Position numbers and translations under genes: made by a program
The notes under the pieces: model-generated
Seen by the model: only the letters and a program-made list of their open reading frames with translations
Database searches by the model: none
Told to the model about the DNA's origin: nothing
Origin: Azospirillum sp. 51_20
GTDB taxonomy: Bacteria; Pseudomonadota; Alphaproteobacteria; RF32; CAG-239
Direction: 5' to 3'
Assembly: GCA_001917175.1 (NCBI GenBank)
Contig: MNTV01000008.1
Coordinates: forward strand, 1 to 15,666
Length of the DNA stretch: 15,666 nt
Shown: positions 6,476 through 13,501 of the stretch, one piece after another
How the letters are laid out: each line of letters begins with the position of its first letter
How positions within the stretch are numbered: the stretch's first letter is position 1

Positions 6476-7000
6476 TCAGCCGTTTGAAGCCGGCGTTTCT
6501 CCGCCGCCGGTTTTGAAAAATATTTTTTCTTCGGCTTTGATGCTTTTGGCGATCCAGCAGGTGGGAACCGTATGCAGTGCAACGTTGTAGTCGCGGACGG
6601 CCGCATTATAACGCCGGCGGGCGTTTTGCAACTCTTCTTCCGCTTCCGCAAATTTTTGCTTCAACAGCAAAAACTGCGGATCCTCCGATGCATTTTCTTC
6701 GTTTTCCGTTTCGGCAAAAAAGAGCCGAACGGCGTTTCCCAGTTCGTTTTCGGCGTTTTGCCGCTGTTTTATGTCCGTGTCGATTTCCGCACACCGGCGT
6801 GCCCGGCTGCACAGTTCTTCCGTCCGCTGCGTTTTGCCGGCCGCCGTGTCGGCAAGCGACGCAAGCAGCCCGTAGCGGCGTTCAAACCGGTTCAGCGCTT
6901 CTTTCCACGCTTCGTCGGCCAGAGCGTCGAGTTTTGCCAGCTGGTTGTAAAAAAAGACGCAGCCTACCAAAAGCACAATAAAAACCGAGGCCCAGACCAT
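6476..7000 (-). CDS. LemA-family protein
   Basis: 174 residues. One N-terminal membrane helix (residues ~4-18) is followed by a long-helix domain. It shows the LemA pattern: FYNQLAKLDALADEAWKEAL, then RFERRYGLLASL (about 38-49), an ENELGN segment, and a closing RRRYNAAVRDYNVALHTVP (about 128-146). The family is membrane-anchored with most of the protein on one side of the membrane. Its role is not established, though LemA genes often neighbour TPM-domain or membrane protein genes. AAGGAG precedes the ATG at 7000. The DUF2157 start lies 35 bp downstream, so lemA leads a three-gene operon. The middle (residues 97-108) carries an acidic insertion. Confidence 0.8.
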   Translation of the reverse strand: MVWASVFIVLLVGCVFFYNQLAKLDALADEAWKEALNRFERRYGLLASLADTAAGKTQRTEELCSRARRCAEIDTDIKQRQNAENELGNAVRLFFAETENEENASEDPQFLLLKQKFAEAEEELQNARRRYNAAVRDYNVALHTVPTCWIAKSIKAEEKIFFKTGGGETPASNG

Positions 7001-7034
7001 TTATCTTCTCCTTGTAAAACCGGTTGGCGTTTTT

Positions 7035-7062
7035 ATAATAATCATGTCTGGCGAAAATACAA
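7035..7062 (-). promoter_or_regulatory. Putative promoter of the lemA operon
   Basis: On the minus strand TTGTAT (7062-7057) and TATTAT (7040-7035) are separated by 16 bp and lie 35-62 bases upstream of the lemA ATG. This is a sequence match only. Confidence 0.35.
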
Positions 7063-7088
7063 TTTTTTTATCGGCGTTATCGGCAGAT

Positions 7089-7643
7089 TTATTTGCGGTT
7101 GAAACGGACGTAAACTTCCCGGTCGTGAAATTCGCCGTAAGTGTAGATAGCTTCCCGCTGAGTGCCTTCATATTCAAAACCGTTGCGCAGGGCAACGCCG
7201 GCAGAAGCGCGGTTTAAACTGTCGCAGGTAATTTCCAGCCGGCGGACGCCTTTGTCGAACACGGCCCGGACAAGCGTCTGCACGGCGTCGCTCATATAGC
7301 CGAAACCGGTTTTGTCCTTGCGCAGCCAATAGCCGATTGCCGCCGTTCTGTTGGTCAGGTCGATGTCATGGACGTCAATGCTGCCGAGCAGCTTGCCCGA
7401 ATGTTTGTCGATCAGCGCATAGGCGAACTTCGTTTGTGCGGCCCAGCTTTCGTTAAAATGCCTGGTGGCGGCGGCAACGTCTTCCCGTCCGCGGGTTTTG
7501 TCGACCCAAAACAGATACGGACGCAAAAAAGCGCGGTTGGCGTTGATTACGTCCAGCATTTCGGAGTCAAATTCATGCCGGCGTTTTACCAGCCGGACGT
7601 TTTTCCCTTCCAGTTCTTCTTTGAGGCAAAAGGGTTCAATCAT
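7089..7643 (-). CDS. GNAT-family acetyltransferase, RimJ/RimL-like
   Basis: 184 residues, typical for RimL-type N-acetyltransferases, which transfer acetyl from acetyl-CoA to the alpha-amino group of ribosomal or other proteins, or to small amines. The acetyl-CoA binding motif is at residues ~105-125: a beta-strand AAIGYWL, then the pyrophosphate-binding loop KTGFGY and the helix MSDAVQTLVRAVF. The later RLEITCDSLNRASAGVALRN and GFEYEGTQREA stretches are classic for this subgroup. The substrate cannot be told from sequence. Its ATG at 7643 overlaps the upstream membrane-protein gene by eight bases, so the pair forms an operon. Confidence 0.88.
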   Translation of the reverse strand: MIEPFCLKEELEGKNVRLVKRRHEFDSEMLDVINANRAFLRPYLFWVDKTRGREDVAAATRHFNESWAAQTKFAYALIDKHSGKLLGSIDVHDIDLTNRTAAIGYWLRKDKTGFGYMSDAVQTLVRAVFDKGVRRLEITCDSLNRASAGVALRNGFEYEGTQREAIYTYGEFHDREVYVRFNRK

Positions 7644-8163
7644 CTTTTCGTACCGTCCGTGTCAGGTCGTTGAACGCCGTGCGCGCCGCGACAATCGCGC
7701 GGATTTTTTCGGCGTCCTCGCCGGTCATGGCGTAAAGCGGAATTGAAAAAGCCGTAAATTGCAAATGCCGGCATATGCGCTGCATGAAAGTGAGACGGCA
7801 TTTGAAGCCTTCAACCGGGCGAAGCGCGATAATCCGGCGCCGGCGGCCCGGTCCGGCGAAAATTTCGTTTGCTTCGGCAATGTTTTTCCATTTGAGCGGC
7901 GCGTTGTCGTCGATTTTGATTTCCTCGTCGGTAACAATGGCCAGCTTTTGCGGAAAAAAGCAGACGTGCGCGGAAGCGAGCGTAGAGAAAAACCACAGCA
8001 GAATAACCAGCAGTCCGGCCGGGATCTGCGGATAAAAAATGTTTTTTCCGAAAACGACCAGCGCCGCCAGAACGATCAGGTTAAAGGCCAACAATAGTTT
8101 CAGCTTGCGCCGGTCGTAGTAGAAAAGAGCGTAGAGCGGTTTGTTCGTTTTTTTGTTTTTCAT
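7636..8163 (-). CDS. Two-helix membrane protein, STM3941/PH-like
   Basis: 175 residues. Two membrane helices (about residues 22-40 and 46-68) follow a basic, Lys-rich N-terminus, which suggests both ends face the cytoplasm. The soluble C-terminal part begins with a LAIVTDEEIKIDDNAPLKWKNIAE pattern (strand, turn, strand), as in bacterial PH-like and STM3941-type proteins, and ends in a helix. No catalytic residues are recognisable and function is unknown. GGGGAA lies upstream of the ATG. Its end overlaps the start of the acetyltransferase gene. Confidence 0.6.
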   Translation of the reverse strand: MKNKKTNKPLYALFYYDRRKLKLLLAFNLIVLAALVVFGKNIFYPQIPAGLLVILLWFFSTLASAHVCFFPQKLAIVTDEEIKIDDNAPLKWKNIAEANEIFAGPGRRRRIIALRPVEGFKCRLTFMQRICRHLQFTAFSIPLYAMTGEDAEKIRAIVAARTAFNDLTRTVRKDD

Positions 8164-8320
8164 CGTCTGTTTTCCCCAAAAATTAAAAACACTCTAGCAT
8201 TGATAAGTTAAAAGTTTGTGTACGTCCGCGTTCCGGCCGGGCAAAGCGCGTTTTTTTTGCGTTTTCTTGCCGCCGGCGGGAAGAAGGAGAGGCGTCCGGC
8301 GGATCGGAACAAAAAAACAC

Positions 8321-8351
8321 TTGACTTAAAGTTAACTCTAAAATGTAAGCT
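8321..8351 (+). promoter_or_regulatory. MerR-type promoter: 19-bp spacer with central dyad
   Basis: TTGACT (8321-8326) and TAAGCT (8346-8351) are separated by 19 bp, too long for normal sigma-70 promoters but the hallmark of promoters remodelled by MerR-family activators. A dyad TTAAAGTTAACTCTAA (8326-8341, one mismatched pair) is centred in the spacer, as expected for the dimeric regulator. It resembles operators of the AdhR/NmlR type known ahead of reductase genes in other bacteria. It lies 34 bases upstream of a 23-codon ORF and 125 upstream of the flavodoxin gene. The regulator gene is not adjacent. Confidence 0.6.
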
Positions 8352-8384
8352 GATCTTCAGAATCGGCGGCGAAAGGAGAAACAA

Positions 8385-8456
8385 ATGAAAATGTTATATA
8401 TGCCGGACAACAAGGTTACCTGGCTGGAGCCGGTTACGGACGAAGAATATAAGTAA
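8385..8456 (+). CDS. Small ORF of 23 codons leading the flavodoxin operon
   Basis: ATG at 8385, TAA at 8454-8456. A strong Shine-Dalgarno sequence AAAGGAG sits at the proper distance. The peptide begins MKMLYMPDNKVTWLEPV and ends in TDEEYK. It has no signal, membrane segment or cysteine. The next gene starts 19 bases later with its own AAAGGAG. It may be a genuine small protein, a leader peptide, or the remnant of a once longer gene at the front of the operon. I recognise no family. Confidence 0.5.
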   Translation: MKMLYMPDNKVTWLEPVTDEEYK

Positions 8457-8475
8457 ATCAGGAAAGGAGATTGAT

Positions 8476-9036
8476 ATGAACTGGAAGAATTTTTTTGCGG
8501 CTGTTGCCGGCGGGGCGATAATAAGCGGTTCGGCCGCCGCGGCGGTAATCAACGAGGGGGACAGGATACTGGTGGCATACTATTCCCTCAGCGGCAACAC
8601 GCGGGCGGTTGCCGAGCAAATTAAACGGGAAACCGGTGCCGACGTTGCCGTAATTGAAACGGCGGAAGCCTATCCCTCCGCCTATAAGGAATTGACCGAA
8701 CGGGCGAAGAGGGAAATTGCCGACGGCTATAAGCCGGAGTTGAAGAACAAACCGGATTCGATAGCCGCTTACGACGTGGTGTTTGTCGGCTCCCCCTGTT
8801 GGTGGGGAACCGTTGCGCCGGCGGTTGCTTCTTTTTTGTCGGCATATGATTTCTCCGGGAAAACGGTAATTCCCTTTATGACTCACGGCGGCAGCGGGCT
8901 GGGGCATGCGGAAGCGGACATTAAAACCATGCTTCCCGCCGCCCGTGTTGAAAAGGGGCATGCTTTTTGGGGAAGAAACGCCCGCAATGCCGGCGAGGAA
9001 GTTAAAGATTGGATTAAGGAGCTGAAAAATGAGTAA
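8476..9036 (+). CDS. Flavodoxin-family protein with an export signal
   Basis: 186 residues. Residues ~25-186 form a flavodoxin domain: a first strand RILVAYYS, the FMN-phosphate loop SLSGNTRAVAE (37-47), an SPCWWGT loop (106-112) and THGGSGLG (136-143). It thus should bind FMN and carry electrons or reduce small molecules. The first ~23 residues (MNWKNFFAAV, then small hydrophobic residues and an SAAAA site) look like a Sec-type signal peptide without twin arginine. This suggests a periplasmic location, which is unusual for a classical flavodoxin but found in the flavodoxin-like subgroup of some bacteria. AAAGGAG precedes the start. It overlaps the next gene by eight bases, so the two are co-translated. 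Confidence 0.85.
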   Translation: MNWKNFFAAVAGGAIISGSAAAAVINEGDRILVAYYSLSGNTRAVAEQIKRETGADVAVIETAEAYPSAYKELTERAKREIADGYKPELKNKPDSIAAYDVVFVGSPCWWGTVAPAVASFLSAYDFSGKTVIPFMTHGGSGLGHAEADIKTMLPAARVEKGHAFWGRNARNAGEEVKDWIKELKNE

Positions 9037-9571
9037 AAAAGTTTTGATTTTATCCGGCAGTTTCCGCAAAGGCGGAAATTCCGACACTCTCTGCGATCGT
9101 TTCGCCGAAGGCGCAAGGGATGCAGGCAACGAGGTGGAGAAAATTTTCATCAATGACCGCAACATCGGTTATTGCCGCGGCTGCGGGGTCTGCAACCGTA
9201 CCCACCGCTGCGTGCAGAAAGACGATATGGAAGAGATTTTAAACAAAATGGTGGCGGCCGACGTCATCGTAATGGCGACCCCGGTTTATTTCTATACCAT
9301 GAACGGACAGATGAAAACCCTGATCGACCGCACGGTTCCGCGCTATGAGGAAATCAGCGGCAAGGATTTTTATTTTATCGTTGCGGCGGCGGACAGCAGC
9401 CGCGCCAACATGGAAAAGACGCTGGAAGGTTTTCGCGGATTTACCGCGGATTGTCTGCCCGACGCGCATGAAAAAGGCGTTGTTTACGGCACCGGCGCCT
9501 GGCAGGTCGGCGACATTAAGTCTTCTCCGGCGATGGACGAGGCTTATCAGATGGGACGCTCCGTTGCCTGA
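9029..9571 (+). CDS. Flavodoxin-like NAD(P)H-dependent FMN reductase
   Basis: 180 residues. An N-terminal flavin-phosphate loop LSGSFRKGGNSDTL (8-21) and a second flavin loop TPVYFYTMNGQMKTLIDR (84-101) place it among NADPH-dependent FMN reductase/iron-sulfur flavoprotein-like enzymes. Four cysteines, Cys49, Cys52, Cys55 and Cys61, form a C-x2-C-x2-C-x5-C cluster typical of that group and could hold an Fe-S centre; this is inferred. The protein has no signal peptide, so it should be cytoplasmic, unlike its operon partner. Its start overlaps the flavodoxin stop by eight bases. It ends shortly before a terminator, so the operon is 23-codon ORF, flavodoxin, reductase. Confidence 0.88.
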   Translation: MSKKVLILSGSFRKGGNSDTLCDRFAEGARDAGNEVEKIFINDRNIGYCRGCGVCNRTHRCVQKDDMEEILNKMVAADVIVMATPVYFYTMNGQMKTLIDRTVPRYEEISGKDFYFIVAAADSSRANMEKTLEGFRGFTADCLPDAHEKGVVYGTGAWQVGDIKSSPAMDEAYQMGRSVA

Positions 9572-9594
9572 ACGTTTTTCTCCGCGGAAAGAAA

Positions 9595-9622
9595 AGCCGC
9601 CCCCTGCCGGGCGGCTTTGTTG
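9595..9622 (+). terminator. Terminator after the flavodoxin operon
   Basis: An 8-bp GC-rich stem AGCCGCCC/GGGCGGCT (9595-9602, 9609-9616) with a 6-base loop is followed by TTGTTGT, 24 bases after the reductase stop. It separates this operon from the acetyltransferase gene. Confidence 0.7.
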
Positions 9623-9677
9623 TATCCGCTTGCATTTCCGGTCATTCTTGCTATGCTTTGCCGCAAAGGAGAAAAAT

Positions 9678-10310
9678 ATGGTCAAACACTGGTCGAAAGT
9701 CGAATATCTGCATCAGACGGTCAAAAACCCGAACATTGTCGTCAAAGGTACCAAAAGCTATTACAGCTCCGCCTGGAGCGGCAGCTTTGAAGAATCCGTC
9801 GTCCGTTATCATTACGGGGACGAATACAGTCTGGCGCATTGGCAGCCGGCCTGGCCGATCGACAGGCTTTATATCGGCGACTATGTCTGCATCGGCGCGG
9901 AAAGCGTCATTCTGATGGGCGGCAACAATACCCACCGCAACGATTGGTTTTCCAACTATCCGTTTATGGAAAAGATTGTCGAGAGTTATCGGGGCAAGGG
10001 CGACACCGTAATCGAAGATGCGGTCTGGATCGGTATGCGCGCAATGATTATGCCCGGCGTGCATCTGGGCGAAGGGTCGGTCATTGCCGCCGGCAGCGTT
10101 GTCGTCAAAGACGTGCCGCCCTATGCGGTGGTCGGCGGCAATCCGGCCAAAATCATCAAGTTCCGTTTTCCCGCCGAGGCGGTTGAGCGGCTGCTGAACT
10201 TGAAAATTTACGACCTGCCGGAAGAAGCAATTGACCGGCTGGTTCCCGTGCTCTGTGCCGACCGGATGGATGAGTTGGAAAAAGAAGTGCGCCGGCTGCG
10301 TGCGGAATAA
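9678..10310 (+). CDS. CatB-like hexapeptide-repeat acetyltransferase (xenobiotic acetyltransferase family)
   Basis: 210 residues from the ATG at 9678, which has AAGGAGA upstream. The reading frame is open further left, but that part overlaps the reductase gene in another frame and is not conserved. It follows the CatB/Vat layout: VKNPNIVVKGTKSYYS near the start, GGNNTHRNDWFSNYPF with the likely catalytic His86, then left-handed beta-helix hexapeptide turns (DTVIEDAVWIG, IMPGVHLGEGSVIAAGSVV) and the AVVGGNPAKIIKFRF signature. Related enzymes acetylate chloramphenicol or streptogramins using acetyl-CoA. Chromosomal relatives of this kind are common and may have other substrates, so resistance is not shown. 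A terminator follows directly. Confidence 0.85.
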   Translation: MVKHWSKVEYLHQTVKNPNIVVKGTKSYYSSAWSGSFEESVVRYHYGDEYSLAHWQPAWPIDRLYIGDYVCIGAESVILMGGNNTHRNDWFSNYPFMEKIVESYRGKGDTVIEDAVWIGMRAMIMPGVHLGEGSVIAAGSVVVKDVPPYAVVGGNPAKIIKFRFPAEAVERLLNLKIYDLPEEAIDRLVPVLCADRMDELEKEVRRLRAE

Positions 10311-10319
10311 GGAAACAAG

Positions 10320-10342
10320 AGCCCGGAAAATCCGGGCTTTTT
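10320..10342 (+). terminator. Terminator after the CatB-like gene
   Basis: Hairpin AGCCCGGA/TCCGGGCT (10320-10327, 10331-10338) with a 3-base loop, followed by TTTTT. It lies between two convergent genes, six bases from the DUF2339 stop. Confidence 0.8.
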
Positions 10343-10347
10343 GCTTT

Positions 10348-12846
10348 TCAGACCGTTTCTTTTTTCGGTTGGAACCAGCGGCTGTAGCCGTAACTGATGA
10401 CCAGCAGCGACCCCGCCAGCCCGAACAAGGCGGAAATCCGCCAGATGCCGTCAAGCGAGGAAACATCGTACAAAAAGACTTTGGCGATCACGAAATAGAT
10501 CAGCCCGAAAGCCGGTTTGACCAGTGCCCGGCAGCGGAAGGCTGCAACCAGCCACAAACAGCCGAGGATCAGCCAGACGGCGGAATAAGCGAAGACGCTG
10601 CCGTCGTCAAAACGGATTCCCGGCAAATAAAGCCGACGGTAAAAGGCAAGCGTCAATACGGCGGAAACCAGAATGAACGACATGAGTGCCGCCATGCGGA
10701 CGAAGTTGTCGCGGATGTTGCCGTTGGTTTTAAAAGCGCAGAAGGCAAAAATCAGCATCGGCGCACCATAGGCAAACAAAGTGCCCGGCAGGAACACCTC
10801 AACCCGGTTGAAAAAGGGCGAACCGCACAACAGCCCGAGCGCGAACAAACGCCAGAGGCCGACGGCGAAAACGACTTTTCCCAAAAGGCGGTTTGAGCCG
10901 TATGCGCAGGTGAGGGCACCGAGCAAAAACAGATTGGTCATCAGGGTGTAATCGGCAAAATCCGGCAACAGGCTGATTTTGCCGGCAAACTGCATCTTAA
11001 CCAGCATATAAAACGAAAACAGGCCGAAGAAAGCAAGCAGCCCGGCGGCAGCCGCGGCAATCGTCCGGCCGCGTCCGCGGGGGCTGACAAAAGCCAGCGC
11101 GGCAAAAGCTGCCGACGGGACGATGATGTCCGAAACGTAGAATATCGTCGTCAGCTCTGAGGCGTAAAATTCAACCGGAACGAGCGGCGCCAGAAACAGC
11201 AGTTTGAAAATATTGATGATATTTTTGCATTCAACGGCGGCAAACAGCAGGGCGCCGACCCTGATGCCCGGCGTCAGGGTCGTGACGTTCAGCCGGTTGC
11301 GCAGGAAGGCCAAAACCAGAATTTCAACGGAAAGGACAACCGGCCAGAAGCGGGCGTCCGCCAGCGAAGCCAGCGCCATCGTCGTCAGCGCGGCGGAAGA
11401 CAGCAGCAGAAAACCGGCTGCCCGGGCTGCGGCCGCTTCTTTCAGGTTCAGGCGGCAGACCTGCGCGGCGAAGGCGACGGCCGCTATCAATCCGACATAG
11501 GGCAGCATTTCCTGAGCGGAAAACAGAAAGTATGCCAGCGCATAAACAAGCGGGGCGGCCGCGGCGGGGAAAAGCAAAAACTCTTTGTGCGGGCGAACCC
11601 ATGCGGCAATGTAAAATGGCAGCAGCGCAACGGCGGCAAGGAGGGAGAAAAATATTTGTTTTTCAAATGCGGCATCGGCATCCCATAAGGCCAGCAGAAT
11701 AAAAGTCGTCAGATCCGCGGCAATCAGCAGTCTGAAATAGGTTTGGCGCCGGAACAGGCAGAGCGCGGTCAGGCCGCACAGCATGAGGGCAAGCACGCTC
11801 CATTCGGCAAAGCCGAAATCTGTTTTGAGCAGATAAAGAAAACTGAAGACAATGCAAAAGGAAAGCGAAAGCGTTGTCAGCATATTGCCGTTTTCGGTTT
11901 TATTGCCGCTGCGGAAAATTCCGGCCGTCGCCGCGGCGGTAAGCACGGTCAGGGCAAACAGCCAGAAAGAGTCGTTCAGGGCAAAATAGAAGAGCAGATA
12001 AACGCCGATCCACGAATAGAGTCCGATAAGCGCAAGCAAAGCCGGTAATATGGTGCCGAGACGCCGGCTCATAAACAGCAGGGCGGCGGTGAGGATAAAC
12101 AGATAAGTGCAGAAACCGGAGATTCCTCCGCCGCCGGCCGTCAGCGCCGGAGTCAGAAAACCGCCGATCAATGCCAGAACGGCCGTCGTCTGTCCGCCGA
12201 CGGTAAGGGTAAGGCCGATGGAAGCGGCGGTGATGCCGCACATCAGCGCGAAAGAAACGCTTTCCGGCGCCAGCTGATAGATTTTTGCCAGAGCATATGC
12301 GGCAAAGTAGAGAGCGGCAATGCCGGCGCCGAGCAGGGCTTCTCCGATTCTTTGATGGTTGGCGACATTTTGTTTATAATGCAGCAGGCAGCCGGCGCCG
12401 GTAAGGAGCAGCCCGCCGAGGGTTGCGGCCGTCAGCCGCGCGACGGGACCGAGCAGGCCGTTTTCGATCGAATAGCGGATAAAATAAAAAAAGCCGAGGA
12501 CGGCGGCAAAACCGGCAATCCAGGTGATCAGCTTCTGACCGAGAAAAGTAATGTTGACGCCGTCGCCGTGGTCGGAAGTTTGAGGGCGGCGCGGCTGTTT
12601 TTGCGGCAAGGGAGCGGAAGTTCCGGCCGCCGGCTGCGGAAGCGGCGGAAGCTGAATGGCGGTTTGTTTTTCCGCGTCGTCTTTTTCTTCCGGCCGTTTT
12701 TCCGCTTCGGTTTCGGCCGGCGGCATAATCGTTTTTAGGCGCTTGGCCAGTTCGTTCAGCTGCCGTTCCAGCCGGTTGATGTCGGATTTTGCGTTCATCA
12801 GCATAATGAACAAAACGAAAATGATAAACCAGAACCAAAATTCCAT
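10348..12846 (-). CDS. DUF2339-family large polytopic membrane protein
   Basis: 832 residues. One N-terminal membrane helix (3-18) is followed by a short coiled coil (19-40, SDINRLERQLNELAKRL) and an acidic then Pro/Gln-rich linker (41-95). From about residue 100 there is a continuous series of twenty or more hydrophobic helices, beginning with the family-typical FLGQKLITWIAGFAAVLGFF region. Only short loops connect the helices and no catalytic motif can be seen. DUF2339 proteins are predicted inner-membrane proteins of unknown function. A GGGGAA site lies 6 bases before the ATG. The gene stands alone, convergent with the CatB-like gene and divergent from ybaK. Codon use is like its neighbours, with no sign of transfer. 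Confidence 0.9.
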   Translation of the reverse strand: MEFWFWFIIFVLFIMLMNAKSDINRLERQLNELAKRLKTIMPPAETEAEKRPEEKDDAEKQTAIQLPPLPQPAAGTSAPLPQKQPRRPQTSDHGDGVNITFLGQKLITWIAGFAAVLGFFYFIRYSIENGLLGPVARLTAATLGGLLLTGAGCLLHYKQNVANHQRIGEALLGAGIAALYFAAYALAKIYQLAPESVSFALMCGITAASIGLTLTVGGQTTAVLALIGGFLTPALTAGGGGISGFCTYLFILTAALLFMSRRLGTILPALLALIGLYSWIGVYLLFYFALNDSFWLFALTVLTAAATAGIFRSGNKTENGNMLTTLSLSFCIVFSFLYLLKTDFGFAEWSVLALMLCGLTALCLFRRQTYFRLLIAADLTTFILLALWDADAAFEKQIFFSLLAAVALLPFYIAAWVRPHKEFLLFPAAAAPLVYALAYFLFSAQEMLPYVGLIAAVAFAAQVCRLNLKEAAAARAAGFLLLSSAALTTMALASLADARFWPVVLSVEILVLAFLRNRLNVTTLTPGIRVGALLFAAVECKNIINIFKLLFLAPLVPVEFYASELTTIFYVSDIIVPSAAFAALAFVSPRGRGRTIAAAAAGLLAFFGLFSFYMLVKMQFAGKISLLPDFADYTLMTNLFLLGALTCAYGSNRLLGKVVFAVGLWRLFALGLLCGSPFFNRVEVFLPGTLFAYGAPMLIFAFCAFKTNGNIRDNFVRMAALMSFILVSAVLTLAFYRRLYLPGIRFDDGSVFAYSAVWLILGCLWLVAAFRCRALVKPAFGLIYFVIAKVFLYDVSSLDGIWRISALFGLAGSLLVISYGYSRWFQPKKETV

Positions 12847-12930
12847 CGTTTTTCCCCGTCAATAGTCAGTTTATCACATCTTAAGGGAAAATATGCCTAA
12901 AAACAACGAAAAAACAAACGAAGTTAATTG

Positions 12931-12959
12931 TTGAACATCAGCGGATTGTCATTTAAAGT
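12931..12959 (+). promoter_or_regulatory. Putative promoter of the ybaK-like operon
   Basis: TTGAAC (12931-12936), a 17-bp spacer and TAAAGT (12954-12959) lie about 70 bases upstream of the ATG at 13029. Between promoter and start is an inverted repeat GCCGGAC/(GTCC)GGC-like stretch of no clear function. Confidence 0.4.
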
Positions 12960-13028
12960 AAAAAGCGCCGGACGAATGCCGGACCGGTGTACGGCGAAGA
13001 AAGAAAAAACGGGAGGAAGGGAGAAAAA

Positions 13029-13499
13029 ATGTCGGTGGAAAAAGTCCGCGAATATTTTCGTCAGCATGGTTTGGCGGACCGGATTATGGAATTCGGCCGT
13101 TCGAGCGCGACCGTCGAACTGGCGGCCGCGGTGCTGGGATGTGAACCGGGACGGATTGCCAAAACGCTTTCCTTTGCGTTGAAAACAAGGGTTCTGTTGA
13201 TCGTGGCCGCCGGCGATGCGCGGATCGACAACGCAAAATACAAAGCCCGCTTCGGCGCAAAGGCGAAAATGCTGCTCCGGGAGGAAACGGAAGCGTTTAC
13301 CGGTCACCCGGCCGGCGGTGTCTGCCCGTTTGCCGTTAATCCGGGAGTGGAAATTTACCTTGACCGTTCGCTGCAAAAATATGACTGCGTTTTTCCCGCC
13401 TGCGGCAGCGCCGACAGCGCGATCGGTCTGTCGATTGCCGAACTGGAACGATATTCCGGCGGCGTTTGGGTGGACGTGTGCAAAAACGGGGAAAGTTAA
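13029..13499 (+). CDS. YbaK/EbsC-type aminoacyl-tRNA deacylase domain protein
   Basis: 156 residues, a single YbaK/ProX-like domain. These proteins hydrolyse mischarged tRNAs, such as Cys-tRNA(Pro) or Ala-tRNA(Pro), in the cytoplasm. Visible family features are RIAKTLSFAL with the conserved Lys45, the GGVCPF loop (96-101), a VEIYLD strand and CGSADSAIGL (125-134), corresponding to the substrate-binding GS motif. Which mischarged tRNA it edits cannot be decided from sequence. GGAGGAAGGGAG precedes the ATG at 13029; the open frame further left is not conserved. The next gene starts 2 bases after its stop, so they form an operon. Confidence 0.88.
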   Translation: MSVEKVREYFRQHGLADRIMEFGRSSATVELAAAVLGCEPGRIAKTLSFALKTRVLLIVAAGDARIDNAKYKARFGAKAKMLLREETEAFTGHPAGGVCPFAVNPGVEIYLDRSLQKYDCVFPACGSADSAIGLSIAELERYSGGVWVDVCKNGES

Positions 13500-13501
13500 A
13501 A

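Noticed and set aside
9345..9677. N-terminal extension of the CatB-like protein
   Set aside because: It overlaps the reductase gene out of frame and crosses a terminator; AAGGAGA and the family's usual N-terminus support the ATG at 9678.
12924..13376. 150-residue minus-strand frame
   Set aside because: It is antisense to the well-supported YbaK-like gene and has no motif.
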